From Leptolyngbya iicbica LK (GTDB lineage Bacteria > Cyanobacteriota > Cyanobacteriia > Phormidesmidales > Phormidesmidaceae): a DNA stretch of 64,000 nt. The stretch covers positions 210,740 through 274,739 of the forward strand of contig NZ_QVFV01000001.1 of assembly GCF_004212215.1 (NCBI RefSeq), given 5' to 3'. The position numbers and the translations under genes are program-made. Position 1 is the stretch's first letter; the number at the start of each line of letters is the position of its first letter. Under the pieces are notes generated by a model. It had not been told where the DNA came from. It saw nothing but the letters and a program-made list of their open reading frames with translations, and made no database searches. Positions 17,531 through 25,517 of the stretch are shown one piece after another.

Positions 17531-17572
17531 GTAAATCTCGATACATGCATTAGGAAAAGAGACCTTTACGGT
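17531..17572 (+). promoter_or_regulatory. NtcA-activated promoter for nitB-nitC-nitD
   Basis: GTA-AATCTCGA-TAC at 17531-17544, exactly 22 nt, then TACGGT (TAN3T) at 17567-17572. Box, spacing and hexamer fit the NtcA class II consensus, and the hexamer is the same as on the opposite promoter. Predicted transcription start is about 17579, giving a leader of about 54 nt. Confidence 0.82.
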
Positions 17573-17632
17573 GCAGTTTATTGCCGTTGAGATAACTGCA
17601 ATCCCTCGAAGTTTTTTTTAGGAATTGAATCC

Positions 17633-18115
17633 ATGCCTGAAGTGACGACCCCTGCCCATAAGGCTGGCGACTTTTTTGTTGATTACGAAGAGAAAGTCTT
17701 TCCCGATGTCCAGGCAGAACCTGGCGAGAAGGCCCTGGTTACGTTTCACACGGTGGCTTTTGAAGGCTCGATCGGTTTGGTGAATTTGTTGCAGGCGACC
17801 CGCTTGATTCGCAAAGGGTTTGACACTTCTGTGTTGCTCTATGGCCCCGGGGTGACGTTGGGAGTCCAGCGCGGCTTTCCAAAGCTGGGGGATGAAGCGT
17901 TTCCCGGTCACATGGCGATGAATAACCAGCTGGTCAAAGTGATGGAAGAAGGCGGTAAAGTCTATGCCTGTCGCTTTGCCCTGCAAGCGCTCTACGGTCA
18001 CGGCGAACCGTCTTTGATTCCTGGCATTCGCCCCATCAACCCGCTGGATGTGCTTGACATTGTGCTGGTTCATCGCAAAGAGGGCGCCTTTATTCTCGAT
18101 ACTTGGACCATGTAA
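17633..18115 (+). CDS. nitB: MSMEG_0572/Sll0783-family nitrogen starvation response protein
   Basis: 160-aa soluble protein of the family named for Synechocystis Sll0783, strongly induced by nitrogen starvation there. The segment [21 protein letters not shown] and the motif [15 protein letters not shown] suggest a DsrE-like alpha/beta fold (the first motif is quoted as [16 protein letters not shown] plus KGFDT). No catalytic residue can be assigned. It is the first gene of the plus-strand Nit1C run, preceded by an NtcA promoter and a TTAGGAATTGAATCC ribosome binding site. A long inverted repeat separates it from the nitrilase gene. Family assignment is strong; role in the pathway unknown. Confidence 0.88.
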   Translation: MPEVTTPAHKAGDFFVDYEEKVFPDVQAEPGEKALVTFHTVAFEGSIGLVNLLQATRLIRKGFDTSVLLYGPGVTLGVQRGFPKLGDEAFPGHMAMNNQLVKVMEEGGKVYACRFALQALYGHGEPSLIPGIRPINPLDVLDIVLVHRKEGAFILDTWTM

Positions 18116-18124
18116 GCGATCGCG

Positions 18125-18172
18125 GCGGCTGGTCTTTGGTCGCCTGATCAGGCCGCATCAAAGACCAGCCGC
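18125..18172 (+). promoter_or_regulatory. long stem-loop between nitB and nitC
   Basis: Perfect 13-bp inverted repeat GCGGCTGGTCTTT / AAAGACCAGCCGC enclosing a 22-nt loop that itself contains the palindrome GCCTGATCAGGC. There is no T-tract. It could set the nitB:nitC mRNA ratio by partial termination or by protecting the nitB 3' end. Confidence 0.6.
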
Positions 18173-18227
18173 ATTACGATAGATCCTGTGTGTTTCCCCC
18201 TGTTGTCCGCTGGCTCTCCTGATACCG

Positions 18228-19250
18228 ATGAATGACGCCAAAACAGTTCGTGCTGCCGCCGTGCAGATTAGTCCTGTCCTCTACAGTCGCGATGGCACGA
18301 CGGCAAAAGTGCTAGAGGCGATCGCTGCTGCCGCCAAAGAAGGGGTGCAGCTCATCGTTTTTCCGGAAACGTTCATTCCCTACTATCCCTATTTTTCCTT
18401 TGTGGAGCCCCCGGTGCTCATGGGCAAAGCCCACATGTTGCTGTATGAGCAGGCGGTGACGGTGCCCGGTCCTGTCGTGGATGCGGTGAGTCGTGCGGCC
18501 CGCTCTTATGAAATGGTGGTGGTGCTCGGCGTAAATGAGCGCGACGAAGGCTCGCTGTACAACACCCAACTCATCTTTGATGCCGACGGTACTCTAATCC
18601 ATAAGCGTCGCAAAATTACACCGACGTACCATGAGCGCATGGTGTGGGGCCAGGGCGATGGAGCCGGACTCGCCGTGCTGGATACTGCCGTTGGTCGGGT
18701 GGGTGCCCTAGCCTGTTGGGAGCACTACAATCCCCTGGCGCGATACAGCCTCATGGCGCAGCACGAGCAGATTCACTGTGGGCAGTTCCCCGGTTCCATG
18801 GTGGGCTCCATTTTTGCTGAACAGATGGAAGTCACGATGCGGCATCACGCGCTGGAATCTGGCTGCTTTGTGGTGAACGCGACAGGTTGGCTCACTGCGG
18901 AACAAAAGACTCAGATTACGCCCAACGAACAGCTCCATAAGGCGCTAAGTGGCGGCTGCTATACCGCCATCATTAGTCCAGAAGGGGCGCATCTCTGTGA
19001 CCCGGTGGTGGAAGGCGAGGGGATGGCGATCGCCGATCTCGACTTTTCCCTGATTGTGAAACGCAAGCGCATGATGGATTCGGTCGGCCACTATGCCCGC
19101 CCCGATCTGCTTAAGTTACAGCTCAATCAGCAAGCCTGGGCCGTGATGCAGGCTCAGGGCGCCCCCGTGCCTCAACTGCCTGCGGTAGAAGCAGACGCCA
19201 CCCCGTCAGATGCCGTACCCCCCACTCCAGAACCCACTCCCTCCGATTAA
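18228..19250 (+). CDS. nitC: nitrilase, Nit6803/Nit1 type
   Basis: 340-aa nitrilase-superfamily enzyme that hydrolyses nitriles to acid plus ammonia. The catalytic triad is visible: Glu47 in [13 protein letters not shown], Lys129 in [16 protein letters not shown] and Cys163 in [14 protein letters not shown], plus the extra Glu136 of the branch. The sequence type matches the cyanobacterial Nit6803 nitrilase. The last 35 residues are Pro/Thr/Asp-rich and probably disordered. It lies in the Nit1C order after nitB and before nitD, so nitrogen-limited expression with release of ammonia from a nitrile or cyanide-derived compound is likely; the natural substrate is not known. Confidence 0.93.
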   Translation: MNDAKTVRAAAVQISPVLYSRDGTTAKVLEAIAAAAKEGVQLIVFPETFIPYYPYFSFVEPPVLMGKAHMLLYEQAVTVPGPVVDAVSRAARSYEMVVVLGVNERDEGSLYNTQLIFDADGTLIHKRRKITPTYHERMVWGQGDGAGLAVLDTAVGRVGALACWEHYNPLARYSLMAQHEQIHCGQFPGSMVGSIFAEQMEVTMRHHALESGCFVVNATGWLTAEQKTQITPNEQLHKALSGGCYTAIISPEGAHLCDPVVEGEGMAIADLDFSLIVKRKRMMDSVGHYARPDLLKLQLNQQAWAVMQAQGAPVPQLPAVEADATPSDAVPPTPEPTPSD

Positions 19251-19480
19251 TCCGTCCCCCGCAGAGGTGCAGGGCCATGGTTTAGCCGGGATCGGGGGAT
19301 GATTAATCAATCCCGACCAGCGGCGGGCTCGCCCCGCAAAATGATTCCCCTGGTTCCGCAAAATCACTCCAACGCCTCTGTGCCGGTGGCTCCCGCTGCC
19401 CCCCTTCCCCGTTAGCCACTACTGCTGCGTGGCTTCCGGCTCGCTCAATTTAGACTCTGCTACTCGTCATCTGAAGAATC

Positions 19481-20566
19481 ATGAACAAGCAACGACTCAT
19501 CACCGAATTGCAAACCCACGGTCTGAAGATGGTCGACCCGGCAGTGGGAGCCGCTGGCCGCAAGGGCGGGGCAGGACCGTCGGATCACAAAGCCGTGACC
19601 GTAGACGGAACCACAGTGATGGTGCCGATTTACACGGGGACTGCCAGCCAGTCACCCTATTCCGTGCAGAGCAGCGATGCGGCCACAGCGACGCTCGCCC
19701 ACGCCGATGAAGCGATCGCCCCCATCGCCTTTCCCAAGCAGCCAGAGTTCTACAACTTGACGACCGCTGACGGCATTCCCTATTGGAAGATTGCGCTGCT
19801 GCACAGTCACGATGTGCTGGCGACCACCGTGCAGCAAACCTGTATGCGCTATCGCGACGAATCGACGGCCTGTCAATTTTGCGCCATTGAAAAATCTCTG
19901 GATGCCGATCGCACCATCGCCCGCAAAACGCCGGAACAGCTGGCAGAAGTCGCGGAAGCGGCCGTGCGTTTAGATGGCGTTTCTAACATGATCATGACTA
20001 CGGGGACGCCCAACAGCAGCGATCGCGGCGCGGCCTACCTGGCGGAATGTGCCAAAGCCATCAAAGCTCGGGTGAACCTCCCGATTCAGGCGCAGTGCGA
20101 ACCGCCGGACGATTTTGTCTGGTTTGAGCGGATGAAAGCGGCGGGCGTCGATAGCTTGGGCATGCACTTAGAAGCGGTGGACCCCGAAGTGCGGGCTCGC
20201 ATCATGCCGGGGAAAGCGGAAGTGCCTTTGAGTCATTATTTTGATGCGTTTGAGGCAGCGGTGAAGGTGTTCGGTTGGGGCCAGGTGAGCACTTATTTGC
20301 TGGCAGGACTGGGCGATAGTTTAGAAACGCTGGTGGAGGCGAGCGATCGCCTCATCAACTTGGGCGTCTACCCCTTCGTTGTGCCCTTTGTGCCCATTAG
20401 CGAAACGCCGCTGGCCAACCATCCCGCCCCTAGCAGCGACTTCATGTTTGCCCTGTATCAAAAAGTGGGCGCGTTGTTGAAAGCCGCTGGCATGACCTCA
20501 GAAGCCATCAACGCCGGATGTGCAAAATGTGGCGCTTGTTCCGCCCTTTCCACATTTGAGAAATAG
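19481..20566 (+). CDS. nitD: MSMEG_0568-family radical SAM protein
   Basis: 361-aa protein of the radical SAM family that accompanies Nit1-type nitrilases (Sll0785 in Synechocystis). The candidate cluster-binding cysteines are Cys121, Cys131 and Cys134 (C-MRYRDESTA-C-QF-C), a C-x9-C-x2-C spacing rather than the usual C-x3-C-x2-C. A second cysteine group, CAKCGACSAL, lies near the C-terminus (about 349-358) and may hold another cluster. The domain is a TIM-barrel with conserved acidic stretches such as LGMHLEAVDPEV. It is the last Nit1C gene here; the acetyltransferase, AIR-synthase-like and remaining genes usually found next are missing. Reaction unknown. Confidence 0.88.
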   Translation: MNKQRLITELQTHGLKMVDPAVGAAGRKGGAGPSDHKAVTVDGTTVMVPIYTGTASQSPYSVQSSDAATATLAHADEAIAPIAFPKQPEFYNLTTADGIPYWKIALLHSHDVLATTVQQTCMRYRDESTACQFCAIEKSLDADRTIARKTPEQLAEVAEAAVRLDGVSNMIMTTGTPNSSDRGAAYLAECAKAIKARVNLPIQAQCEPPDDFVWFERMKAAGVDSLGMHLEAVDPEVRARIMPGKAEVPLSHYFDAFEAAVKVFGWGQVSTYLLAGLGDSLETLVEASDRLINLGVYPFVVPFVPISETPLANHPAPSSDFMFALYQKVGALLKAAGMTSEAINAGCAKCGACSALSTFEK

Positions 20567-20793
20567 CGGTTCTGGCGATCGTCAGTAATCCCAATTCTCT
20601 GCAACAGGACTGCAAACCCCACTCCCTCAAAGCACCTCTCCCTTTCTTGAATGCCCCTTGGGCTATAGCTTGGGAGAGGGATTGGGGTGAGGGCCAAATA
20701 TAGCGGCAAAGTACAGAATTGAGATGAGGAAACGATCCCCCTCAATCAGAACAGCCGAGACGGCTGTTCACACTTCGTTGGTTGAGTTGCTGC
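20567..20793. other. intergenic repeat-rich gap
   Basis: Between the convergent nitD and cbiO genes. It contains a C/T-rich stretch ACCTCTCCCTTTCTTG with its G-rich complement GGGAGAGGGATTGGGGTGAGGG (about 20635-20692; the second is quoted whole only by its ends GGGAGAGG and GGTGAGGG), a degenerate inverted repeat of the same type as near 2950 and 60880, and the MITE core listed separately. Confidence 0.5.
20749..20775 (+). repeat. MITE core fragment (copy E)
   Basis: GAACAGCCGAGACGGCTGTTC followed by ACACTT, identical to the palindromic core and its right flank in the 105-bp element described elsewhere (the 21-base core is two halves, GAACAGCCGAG and ACGGCTGTTC). The rest of the element is not recognisable here. 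It lies 20 bp from the cbiO stop codon. Confidence 0.75.
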
Positions 20794-21624
20794 TTACGGT
20801 CGGATGTTGTGGTGCATTTCGATGTGGGGCATGAGGGAATGGGGCTTTTCCAGGCCATGTTTTTCCATGAGGGCTTGGTCGCCCATGATGTCGACGGGGT
20901 TGCCATCCGCGATTAAGCGACCCTCGTCGATCAGGAGAACGCGATCGCACACCTCCAGCAAAAACTCCAAATCGTGGGAAGCCAGCAACAGCGTCTCGTC
21001 AGACCTTTGCAAAAACTGAATCAGGCGGCGGCGGGTGCGCATGTCGAGGCTGGCGGTGGGCTCGTCATAGAGCAACACGCGGGGACACATCGCCATCAGG
21101 CCTGCGATCGCCACCATTTGCTTCTCACCGCCAGAGAGGTGGTGCGGGGGGCGATTGGCCAGAAATTGGATGCCTGTGAGTTCCAGTGCCGCCTCAACCC
21201 GCTCGTGAACTTCGGCCTCTGATAGGCCCAAATTCAACGGGCCAAAGGCAATATCGTCCCGCACGGAGGGCGAAAATAGCTGGTCTTCGGGATCTTGAAA
21301 GAGAAAGCCCAACTCGGGACGAAACTGATTCGGCTCGACGGGGCGATCAAACAGGTGAATGGTGCCCGACTGGGGCGCGAGCAAGCCGCACAGCAACATG
21401 AACAGAGTGGTTTTGCCGCAACCGTTGTGGCCAATCAGCCCAACCCGCTCGCCTTCGCGGATATCAACGGTCAAGCCGCACAAAATATCGGGATTGTCAG
21501 GATAGGAAAAGGCCAAATCCTGTAGCGCGATCGCCACTGGGCGAACCAGACTGTGGGGAGCGGTAGGAATCGACACGACCGGTGACGGGCTAGACGATGA
21601 GACTGAGTTTAGAGAAGGTTTCAT
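20794..21624 (-). CDS. cbiO: ECF transporter ATPase CbiO (nickel/cobalt)
   Basis: ABC ATPase that powers a group I energy-coupling-factor transporter for Ni2+ or Co2+. Walker A is GHNGCGKTT, the signature LSGGEKQ, Walker B VLLYDEPTA, followed by a switch His (ASHDLEF). The start at 21624 is chosen because its ATG overlaps the cbiQ stop (ATGA), indicating translational coupling; an upstream in-frame Met adds 8 residues. About 25 residues of Ser/Pro-rich sequence precede the ABC domain. Last gene of a five-gene operon. The metal cannot be told from this subunit. Confidence 0.92.
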   Translation of the reverse strand: MKPSLNSVSSSSPSPVVSIPTAPHSLVRPVAIALQDLAFSYPDNPDILCGLTVDIREGERVGLIGHNGCGKTTLFMLLCGLLAPQSGTIHLFDRPVEPNQFRPELGFLFQDPEDQLFSPSVRDDIAFGPLNLGLSEAEVHERVEAALELTGIQFLANRPPHHLSGGEKQMVAIAGLMAMCPRVLLYDEPTASLDMRTRRRLIQFLQRSDETLLLASHDLEFLLEVCDRVLLIDEGRLIADGNPVDIMGDQALMEKHGLEKPHSLMPHIEMHHNIRP

Positions 21625-22400
21625 AACGATGCCAGAGAAAGTTCGCAAATCACAACGCTGACGGCAGCCGTCAACGTCAAAATGGTGGGCAGGGTGAGGG
21701 CTGCTCCCGCAGTGCGCTGCAAGGCGCGAGGCGGTTGCTGACCGTAGCCCCGAAGCCGCATCGCGCTGTAAACTCGCTGCGATTGTTCATAACTGCGCAG
21801 CAGCAAACTACCAAAGAGGGCTGCGAGCCAGTTCCAATGCCGCCGCAGCGTTTGTCGCGAGTGGCCATAGCCGCGCAACTCCATCGCTTGGCGCATAGTG
21901 GCGAGTTGGTTGGCGACATCAAACAAATAGCGATAGGTCAGCAACGTCATATCGGTCAATAACGTAGGGATGCCGAGCGATCGCATGGCTTCTAGCAGGG
22001 TCAGAAAGGGAGTCGTCCCTAACAACACAAACCCGGTGGTCAAAATCGCTAGAAAGCGGCCCGCAATGAGCGCCGCCATTTGGATGCCTTCCAACCGTAA
22101 GGAAAAAATCCACCCTTGCCAGAGCACCGTTTCCCCCGAAATCCACGGCAACAGCCCCACCATCGCCACGATGAAAAGCCCTGGATAGGGGAGCCGACGG
22201 CAAAGATAGGTGAATGGCAGCTGCGACCACAGATACAGGCTAATCACCACCCCAAATACCCATGGCAGCAATACCAAATGTCGCACCATGGCGATCGCAA
22301 ACATCAGCCCCAGCAGGCTGAGCAACTTGGGCCGCGCCGCCCAGCGATGAATCGCCGATTGGCCAGGAATATAAACATCGGCATGGAGACTAACAGCCAT
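21621..22400 (-). CDS. cbiQ: ECF transporter transmembrane protein CbiQ
   Basis: 259-aa membrane T component linking the substrate-binding CbiM to the ATPase CbiO. It has about five or six membrane segments (residues roughly 25-55, 60-90, 100-125 and 230-255) and the two short cytoplasmic coupling motifs typical of CbiQ: AMELRGYG near 185 and AMRLRGYG near 220 (the family's A-R-G signature, which contacts the ATPases). Stop overlaps the cbiO start; the gap to cbiM upstream is 4 nt. Confidence 0.92.
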   Translation of the reverse strand: MAVSLHADVYIPGQSAIHRWAARPKLLSLLGLMFAIAMVRHLVLLPWVFGVVISLYLWSQLPFTYLCRRLPYPGLFIVAMVGLLPWISGETVLWQGWIFSLRLEGIQMAALIAGRFLAILTTGFVLLGTTPFLTLLEAMRSLGIPTLLTDMTLLTYRYLFDVANQLATMRQAMELRGYGHSRQTLRRHWNWLAALFGSLLLRSYEQSQRVYSAMRLRGYGQQPPRALQRTAGAALTLPTILTLTAAVSVVICELSLASL

Positions 22401-22404
22401 AACA

Positions 22405-23049
22405 TTAACGCTCTAATAATTCGGGTTTGACGCGCAGTAAGAAAAAGCACAGCAGCACGGCAAACACCCCTTCTAAAAAAATCAGGGGAATGTGGCCCAA
22501 CATCAGCGCCGTGAGAAAGCTTTTTTCAGTACTTTGTTCGAGCGTCGAGGGAATCGCAAAAATCACTAAGGCAAAAAAGACCAGCGCCGACAGGCCCACG
22601 CCAAACGCGCCCGCGACAAAGCTAAACAAACCGAGGGAGACCTTGGGCGGCAGCGACTTGCCCAGGTAATGACGGAGTTGAAACAGTTGCCCTGCCAGCA
22701 AAGCGGGAATGCCCATCATGACGGCATCGACGCCCAACGTGGTGACGCCCCCGTGCCCCAGCAATATCGCCTGAAGCAATAGGCCAATTAAAATCGCGGG
22801 CCAGGCGTACCAGCCTAAAACGATGCCGAGTAGGCCGTTCAGCACCAGATGCACCGAGACGGGCGGCACCGGCAGGCTGAGGGAGGAACCGACAAAAAAC
22901 GCGGCGGCCATGAGGGCAGCTTTGGGGACTTCGACCTGAGAGTCTGACGTTTTCTTGATTTGCTTGAGGGCGACCCAGGTCATGCCCCCCGCGATCGCAT
23001 ACCCAGCGACGCAGACGGGAGCAGGCAAAATACCGTCAGGAATATGCAC
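22405..23049 (-). CDS. cbiM: ECF substrate-capture protein CbiM/NikM
   Basis: 214-aa membrane S component with about six or seven helices. The N-terminus MHIPDGILP is the invariant CbiM/NikM start, whose His2 enters the metal site, and conserved HLVLNGLLG and LGHGGVTTLGVD loops contain the other metal-side histidines. It selects Ni2+ or Co2+ but the choice cannot be read from sequence. The start codon overlaps the stop of the NikL-like gene by 1 nt. Confidence 0.93.
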   Translation of the reverse strand: MHIPDGILPAPVCVAGYAIAGGMTWVALKQIKKTSDSQVEVPKAALMAAAFFVGSSLSLPVPPVSVHLVLNGLLGIVLGWYAWPAILIGLLLQAILLGHGGVTTLGVDAVMMGIPALLAGQLFQLRHYLGKSLPPKVSLGLFSFVAGAFGVGLSALVFFALVIFAIPSTLEQSTEKSFLTALMLGHIPLIFLEGVFAVLLCFFLLRVKPELLER

Positions 23050-23519
23050 TATTGCTTACCTCGTCGCCCAAAAAACAATGCCGTGCCGACACAGCCCCAG
23101 GTTACCGCCCCCGCTACGATCCCGCGCTGTAGCAGACTCAGACCGGCATCATTCGTAAAGGTACTGGCGATCGCCCCCTCAGACTCGACGGGGACGACGG
23201 CAATATCACCATGCCCCGCTTGCCGCACCGACACCTCCCAATTGCCCGGAGCTGTGGGCACAAACACAAATTTGCCGTCGGCATCCGTCAGGCCAGTGTA
23301 TACCGGCGTCTGCGGATCATCGGGCGCAAAGACCTGCACCGTCGCCTCCGCCAGCGGCTCACCCGAGTCATAGGTGGCTTGAATTTCCATCGCCGTGGCG
23401 GTGCGCGCTTGAATATGCGCCCCGTGGGCGATCGCGACTCCGGGCAAGCTGCCCATCGCGATCGCCACGATGCCTAAGTGTTGGAGACCGCTACGCAGCG
23501 CTGAACCGAACCCCTTCAT
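23049..23519 (-). CDS. NikL-like periplasmic/membrane component
   Basis: 156-aa protein with an N-terminal signal segment (about 14-31) followed by HGAHIQ, a carboxypeptidase-regulatory-like beta domain (about 40-115: YDSGEPLAEATVQVFAP, DADGKFVFVP) and a C-terminal membrane helix near 130-150. This architecture fits the additional NikL/NikK-type component of nickel ECF transporters, which replaces the small CbiN/NikN subunit; HG-AH at the mature N-terminus could bind metal. It favours nickel over cobalt as substrate but does not prove it. Adjacent genes overlap by 1 nt on both sides. Confidence 0.7.
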   Translation of the reverse strand: MKGFGSALRSGLQHLGIVAIAMGSLPGVAIAHGAHIQARTATAMEIQATYDSGEPLAEATVQVFAPDDPQTPVYTGLTDADGKFVFVPTAPGNWEVSVRQAGHGDIAVVPVESEGAIASTFTNDAGLSLLQRGIVAGAVTWGCVGTALFFGRRGKQ

Positions 23520-24388
23520 TAGCTATCCACCAGTTGAGTTTCCTCGCAGTGCCCCTCGCCCACGTGGCCGAGACTGGGCAAAATTCCCATCAGGGTTTGG
23601 TATTCTTCGGGCGTTAGTTGGGCCTCCAGCGCGGCCATATCCACATCGAGGGTGCCACCATCCGCGATCGCCGCCAGCGGATCGAAGCCCAGCGCTCCGG
23701 TATTGATGTCGTCATCGGCAGGCGCTTCGCCATCGCCAAATAAATGATCAAAGTGGAAGGTGGCCTCTAAATCAGCCGCTTCATCAGCATTGAGAATGCC
23801 TTTGCGCTCGTCGCCGACAAAGTCGCCACACACATACTCCAGCTCGGGATCAAGCTTCACGACAAAGTCGATGGTCTCGCCCGCTTTGGTAGCCGTCCCT
23901 TGCATCCAAATGGTTTGGCCAGCGGCAGGTCCCTCCGCAGCGGGCATCATCTGCCAAGACAAGGCATTGTAGCGACCGGCGGGCGCTTCAACGGATTTCA
24001 CCATGATGGGTTCAGCATTGTCGTCGCCCTCCGCCAAGTCGACCGTCACAGTTTCGGCAATAGCGACGGTTTCGGTCGCTTCGGGGGTGCCCCCAGCCTC
24101 GGCGTCGAATGGCGGATCGCTCTGGTAGGCGGTAATCCCCGTTAGGGTGACGTACACATGGTCAAAGCTGACTTCCCAGCCATCTTTGGTCACAAACCCC
24201 TGACGGACAAAGTCTTCACCATTCGCTCGAATGGTTAACTCGCCCGTGCCATCGGTGGCCGCAGCGACTTCTTCTTCGGGGGCCGATTCGGAAGTGGTGT
24301 CGGCGTCCGGAGTGGTTTGGGGGCTACAGGCAAGCAGCAGTGTAGGCAGGGAGGCAGCGATCGCGGCTTGAGTCAAAAATCGATTCAT
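23519..24388 (-). CDS. lipoprotein, MbnP/DUF4382-like, first gene of metal-uptake operon
   Basis: Secreted lipoprotein, about 289 aa from the start chosen at 24388 (an ATG two codons upstream is equally possible). The signal peptide ends with the lipobox LLLAC-S. A 30-residue acidic/Thr linker (PDADTTSESAPEEEVAAA) precedes a beta-rich domain with several Asp/Glu/His positions, for example FHFDHLFGDGEAPADDD and a C-terminal HVGEGHCEE. As the first gene of an overlapping Ni/Co ECF operon it is a candidate extracellular metal-binding or capture protein. The domain family is assigned tentatively. Confidence 0.6.
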   Translation of the reverse strand: MNRFLTQAAIAASLPTLLLACSPQTTPDADTTSESAPEEEVAAATDGTGELTIRANGEDFVRQGFVTKDGWEVSFDHVYVTLTGITAYQSDPPFDAEAGGTPEATETVAIAETVTVDLAEGDDNAEPIMVKSVEAPAGRYNALSWQMMPAAEGPAAGQTIWMQGTATKAGETIDFVVKLDPELEYVCGDFVGDERKGILNADEAADLEATFHFDHLFGDGEAPADDDINTGALGFDPLAAIADGGTLDVDMAALEAQLTPEEYQTLMGILPSLGHVGEGHCEETQLVDS

Positions 24389-24590
24389 CAACATGCAGAA
24401 AAGCTCAAAATCTAGGGGCAACGTTGAGTGCAATCCACACTCCGTTCTCACCCCTCAGTTAAGCCACCCCAGTTGGGAAATACAATACCCCCCTGGGGCA
24501 TCAAGCCCGGAAATCGGAGACTTCTTAGGCTTTTCCCAACGTTCCGGCAACGTTTAGTTACCGCTAGTCAAGTTTTCTTTGAGCATTGTT

Positions 24591-25517
24591 TTAAGTTGTT
24601 GCGATGCGGCCAAATTGCTGCAGCACCAGGAGGTTGTTAAGCGTCAAGACCCCGGCCCATTCTCGTTGCGCGATCGCCCAAGCCTCAGGAAAGTCGTCTG
24701 CCCACGACCAGGTCGGTCCCCAACTGCCATCAGCGGCCTGGGTCGCAATCTCATAATCCAAGTTCGCTTCGATCGCCGCCTCTAAACCAGCTCGAAAGGG
24801 CGATCGCGGCTGCTCGACGACCTGCAACGGTCGCAGCCCATAGTCAGCCCAACTCGCAGGTTCGGTATCCACCGTTTGCGGCACCAAAACTTTGAGCTTT
24901 GCCATCAGAGGCTCCGCGACTGCCGCTGGGAGCGTTTCGGTTTGCCCCAACCGCAAACAACAGAGGAGATCATGCATTTCTAAGGCGTCGCACTGTTGCA
25001 CTGTCTCGACTACTTTGGCAGTGACCTGAGCAATGATCTCGGGGGGCACGGCATCGGCGTAGTCATACAAATAGCCCAAAATTTCAGCTGTGGGATTGAG
25101 CGAAAATTCGTCGTAGAGATCGCTGGCCGAGTTGCCCCACCACGGCGCATGGGGACTCTGATCCACCGTCGGCGGTATCGCGCGCCAATTCACTGTCTGC
25201 GGATTGTACTGCTCGATCAAATAAGCCAAACCCGTTTTCACCAGCGGGTGGGTGGCAGGGGTGTGGAGCGATCGCAATACTTGGAAGGAGATCGACGTGC
25301 AAATCACGGAACTCTCTGGCGATCGCACGTCGGCCTCTAAGCCATGGCCAAAGCCGCCATCGGCATTCTGCCAGGTTGCCAACGCCGACCAGACGGCCTC
25401 TGCCGAACCTTGCTCGAAATAATAGTCAAAGCGGGCCTTTTCTAGCGATCGGGCCTGGGTCTTGATAAAGGTGCGGGCCGCGGCAAAAGCAGTTGGAGAA
25501 AGTTGCATAACATTCAC
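24591..25517 (-). CDS. alpha/alpha-toroid (prenyltransferase/squalene-cyclase-like) protein
   Basis: 308-aa protein with terpenoid-cyclase-fold repeats: QNADGGFGHGLE (about 50-61) and QAADGSWGPTWSW (about 270-282) are QW-type motifs (Q-x-x-D-G-x-W/F-G) at both ends, with LNPTAEILGYLYDY-type helices between. No DXDD or DDXXD motif that would make it an active terpene cyclase is obvious, so it is best seen as a hypothetical toroid protein. It lies 200 bp upstream of the metal operon on the same strand. Confidence 0.6.
   Translation of the reverse strand: MNVMQLSPTAFAAARTFIKTQARSLEKARFDYYFEQGSAEAVWSALATWQNADGGFGHGLEADVRSPESSVICTSISFQVLRSLHTPATHPLVKTGLAYLIEQYNPQTVNWRAIPPTVDQSPHAPWWGNSASDLYDEFSLNPTAEILGYLYDYADAVPPEIIAQVTAKVVETVQQCDALEMHDLLCCLRLGQTETLPAAVAEPLMAKLKVLVPQTVDTEPASWADYGLRPLQVVEQPRSPFRAGLEAAIEANLDYEIATQAADGSWGPTWSWADDFPEAWAIAQREWAGVLTLNNLLVLQQFGRIATT

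Larger units (their letters stand above)
17009..17632. other. divergent regulatory region of the Nit1C genes
   Basis: This 620-bp stretch separates the flavoprotein gene from nitB and carries no gene. It holds two NtcA-type promoters pointing outward. Between them (17290-17530) lie several GCGATCGC/GCGATCGCC-type motifs and no open frame of note. The nitB-side promoter gives a leader of about 50 nt, the other about 200 nt. Confidence 0.6.

Noticed and set aside
24389-24590. Cobalamin riboswitch upstream of the Ni/Co operon
   Set aside because: I looked for the conserved B12 box with GCCACTG and its flanking stems in the leader and found no match; only the G/C hairpin is present.
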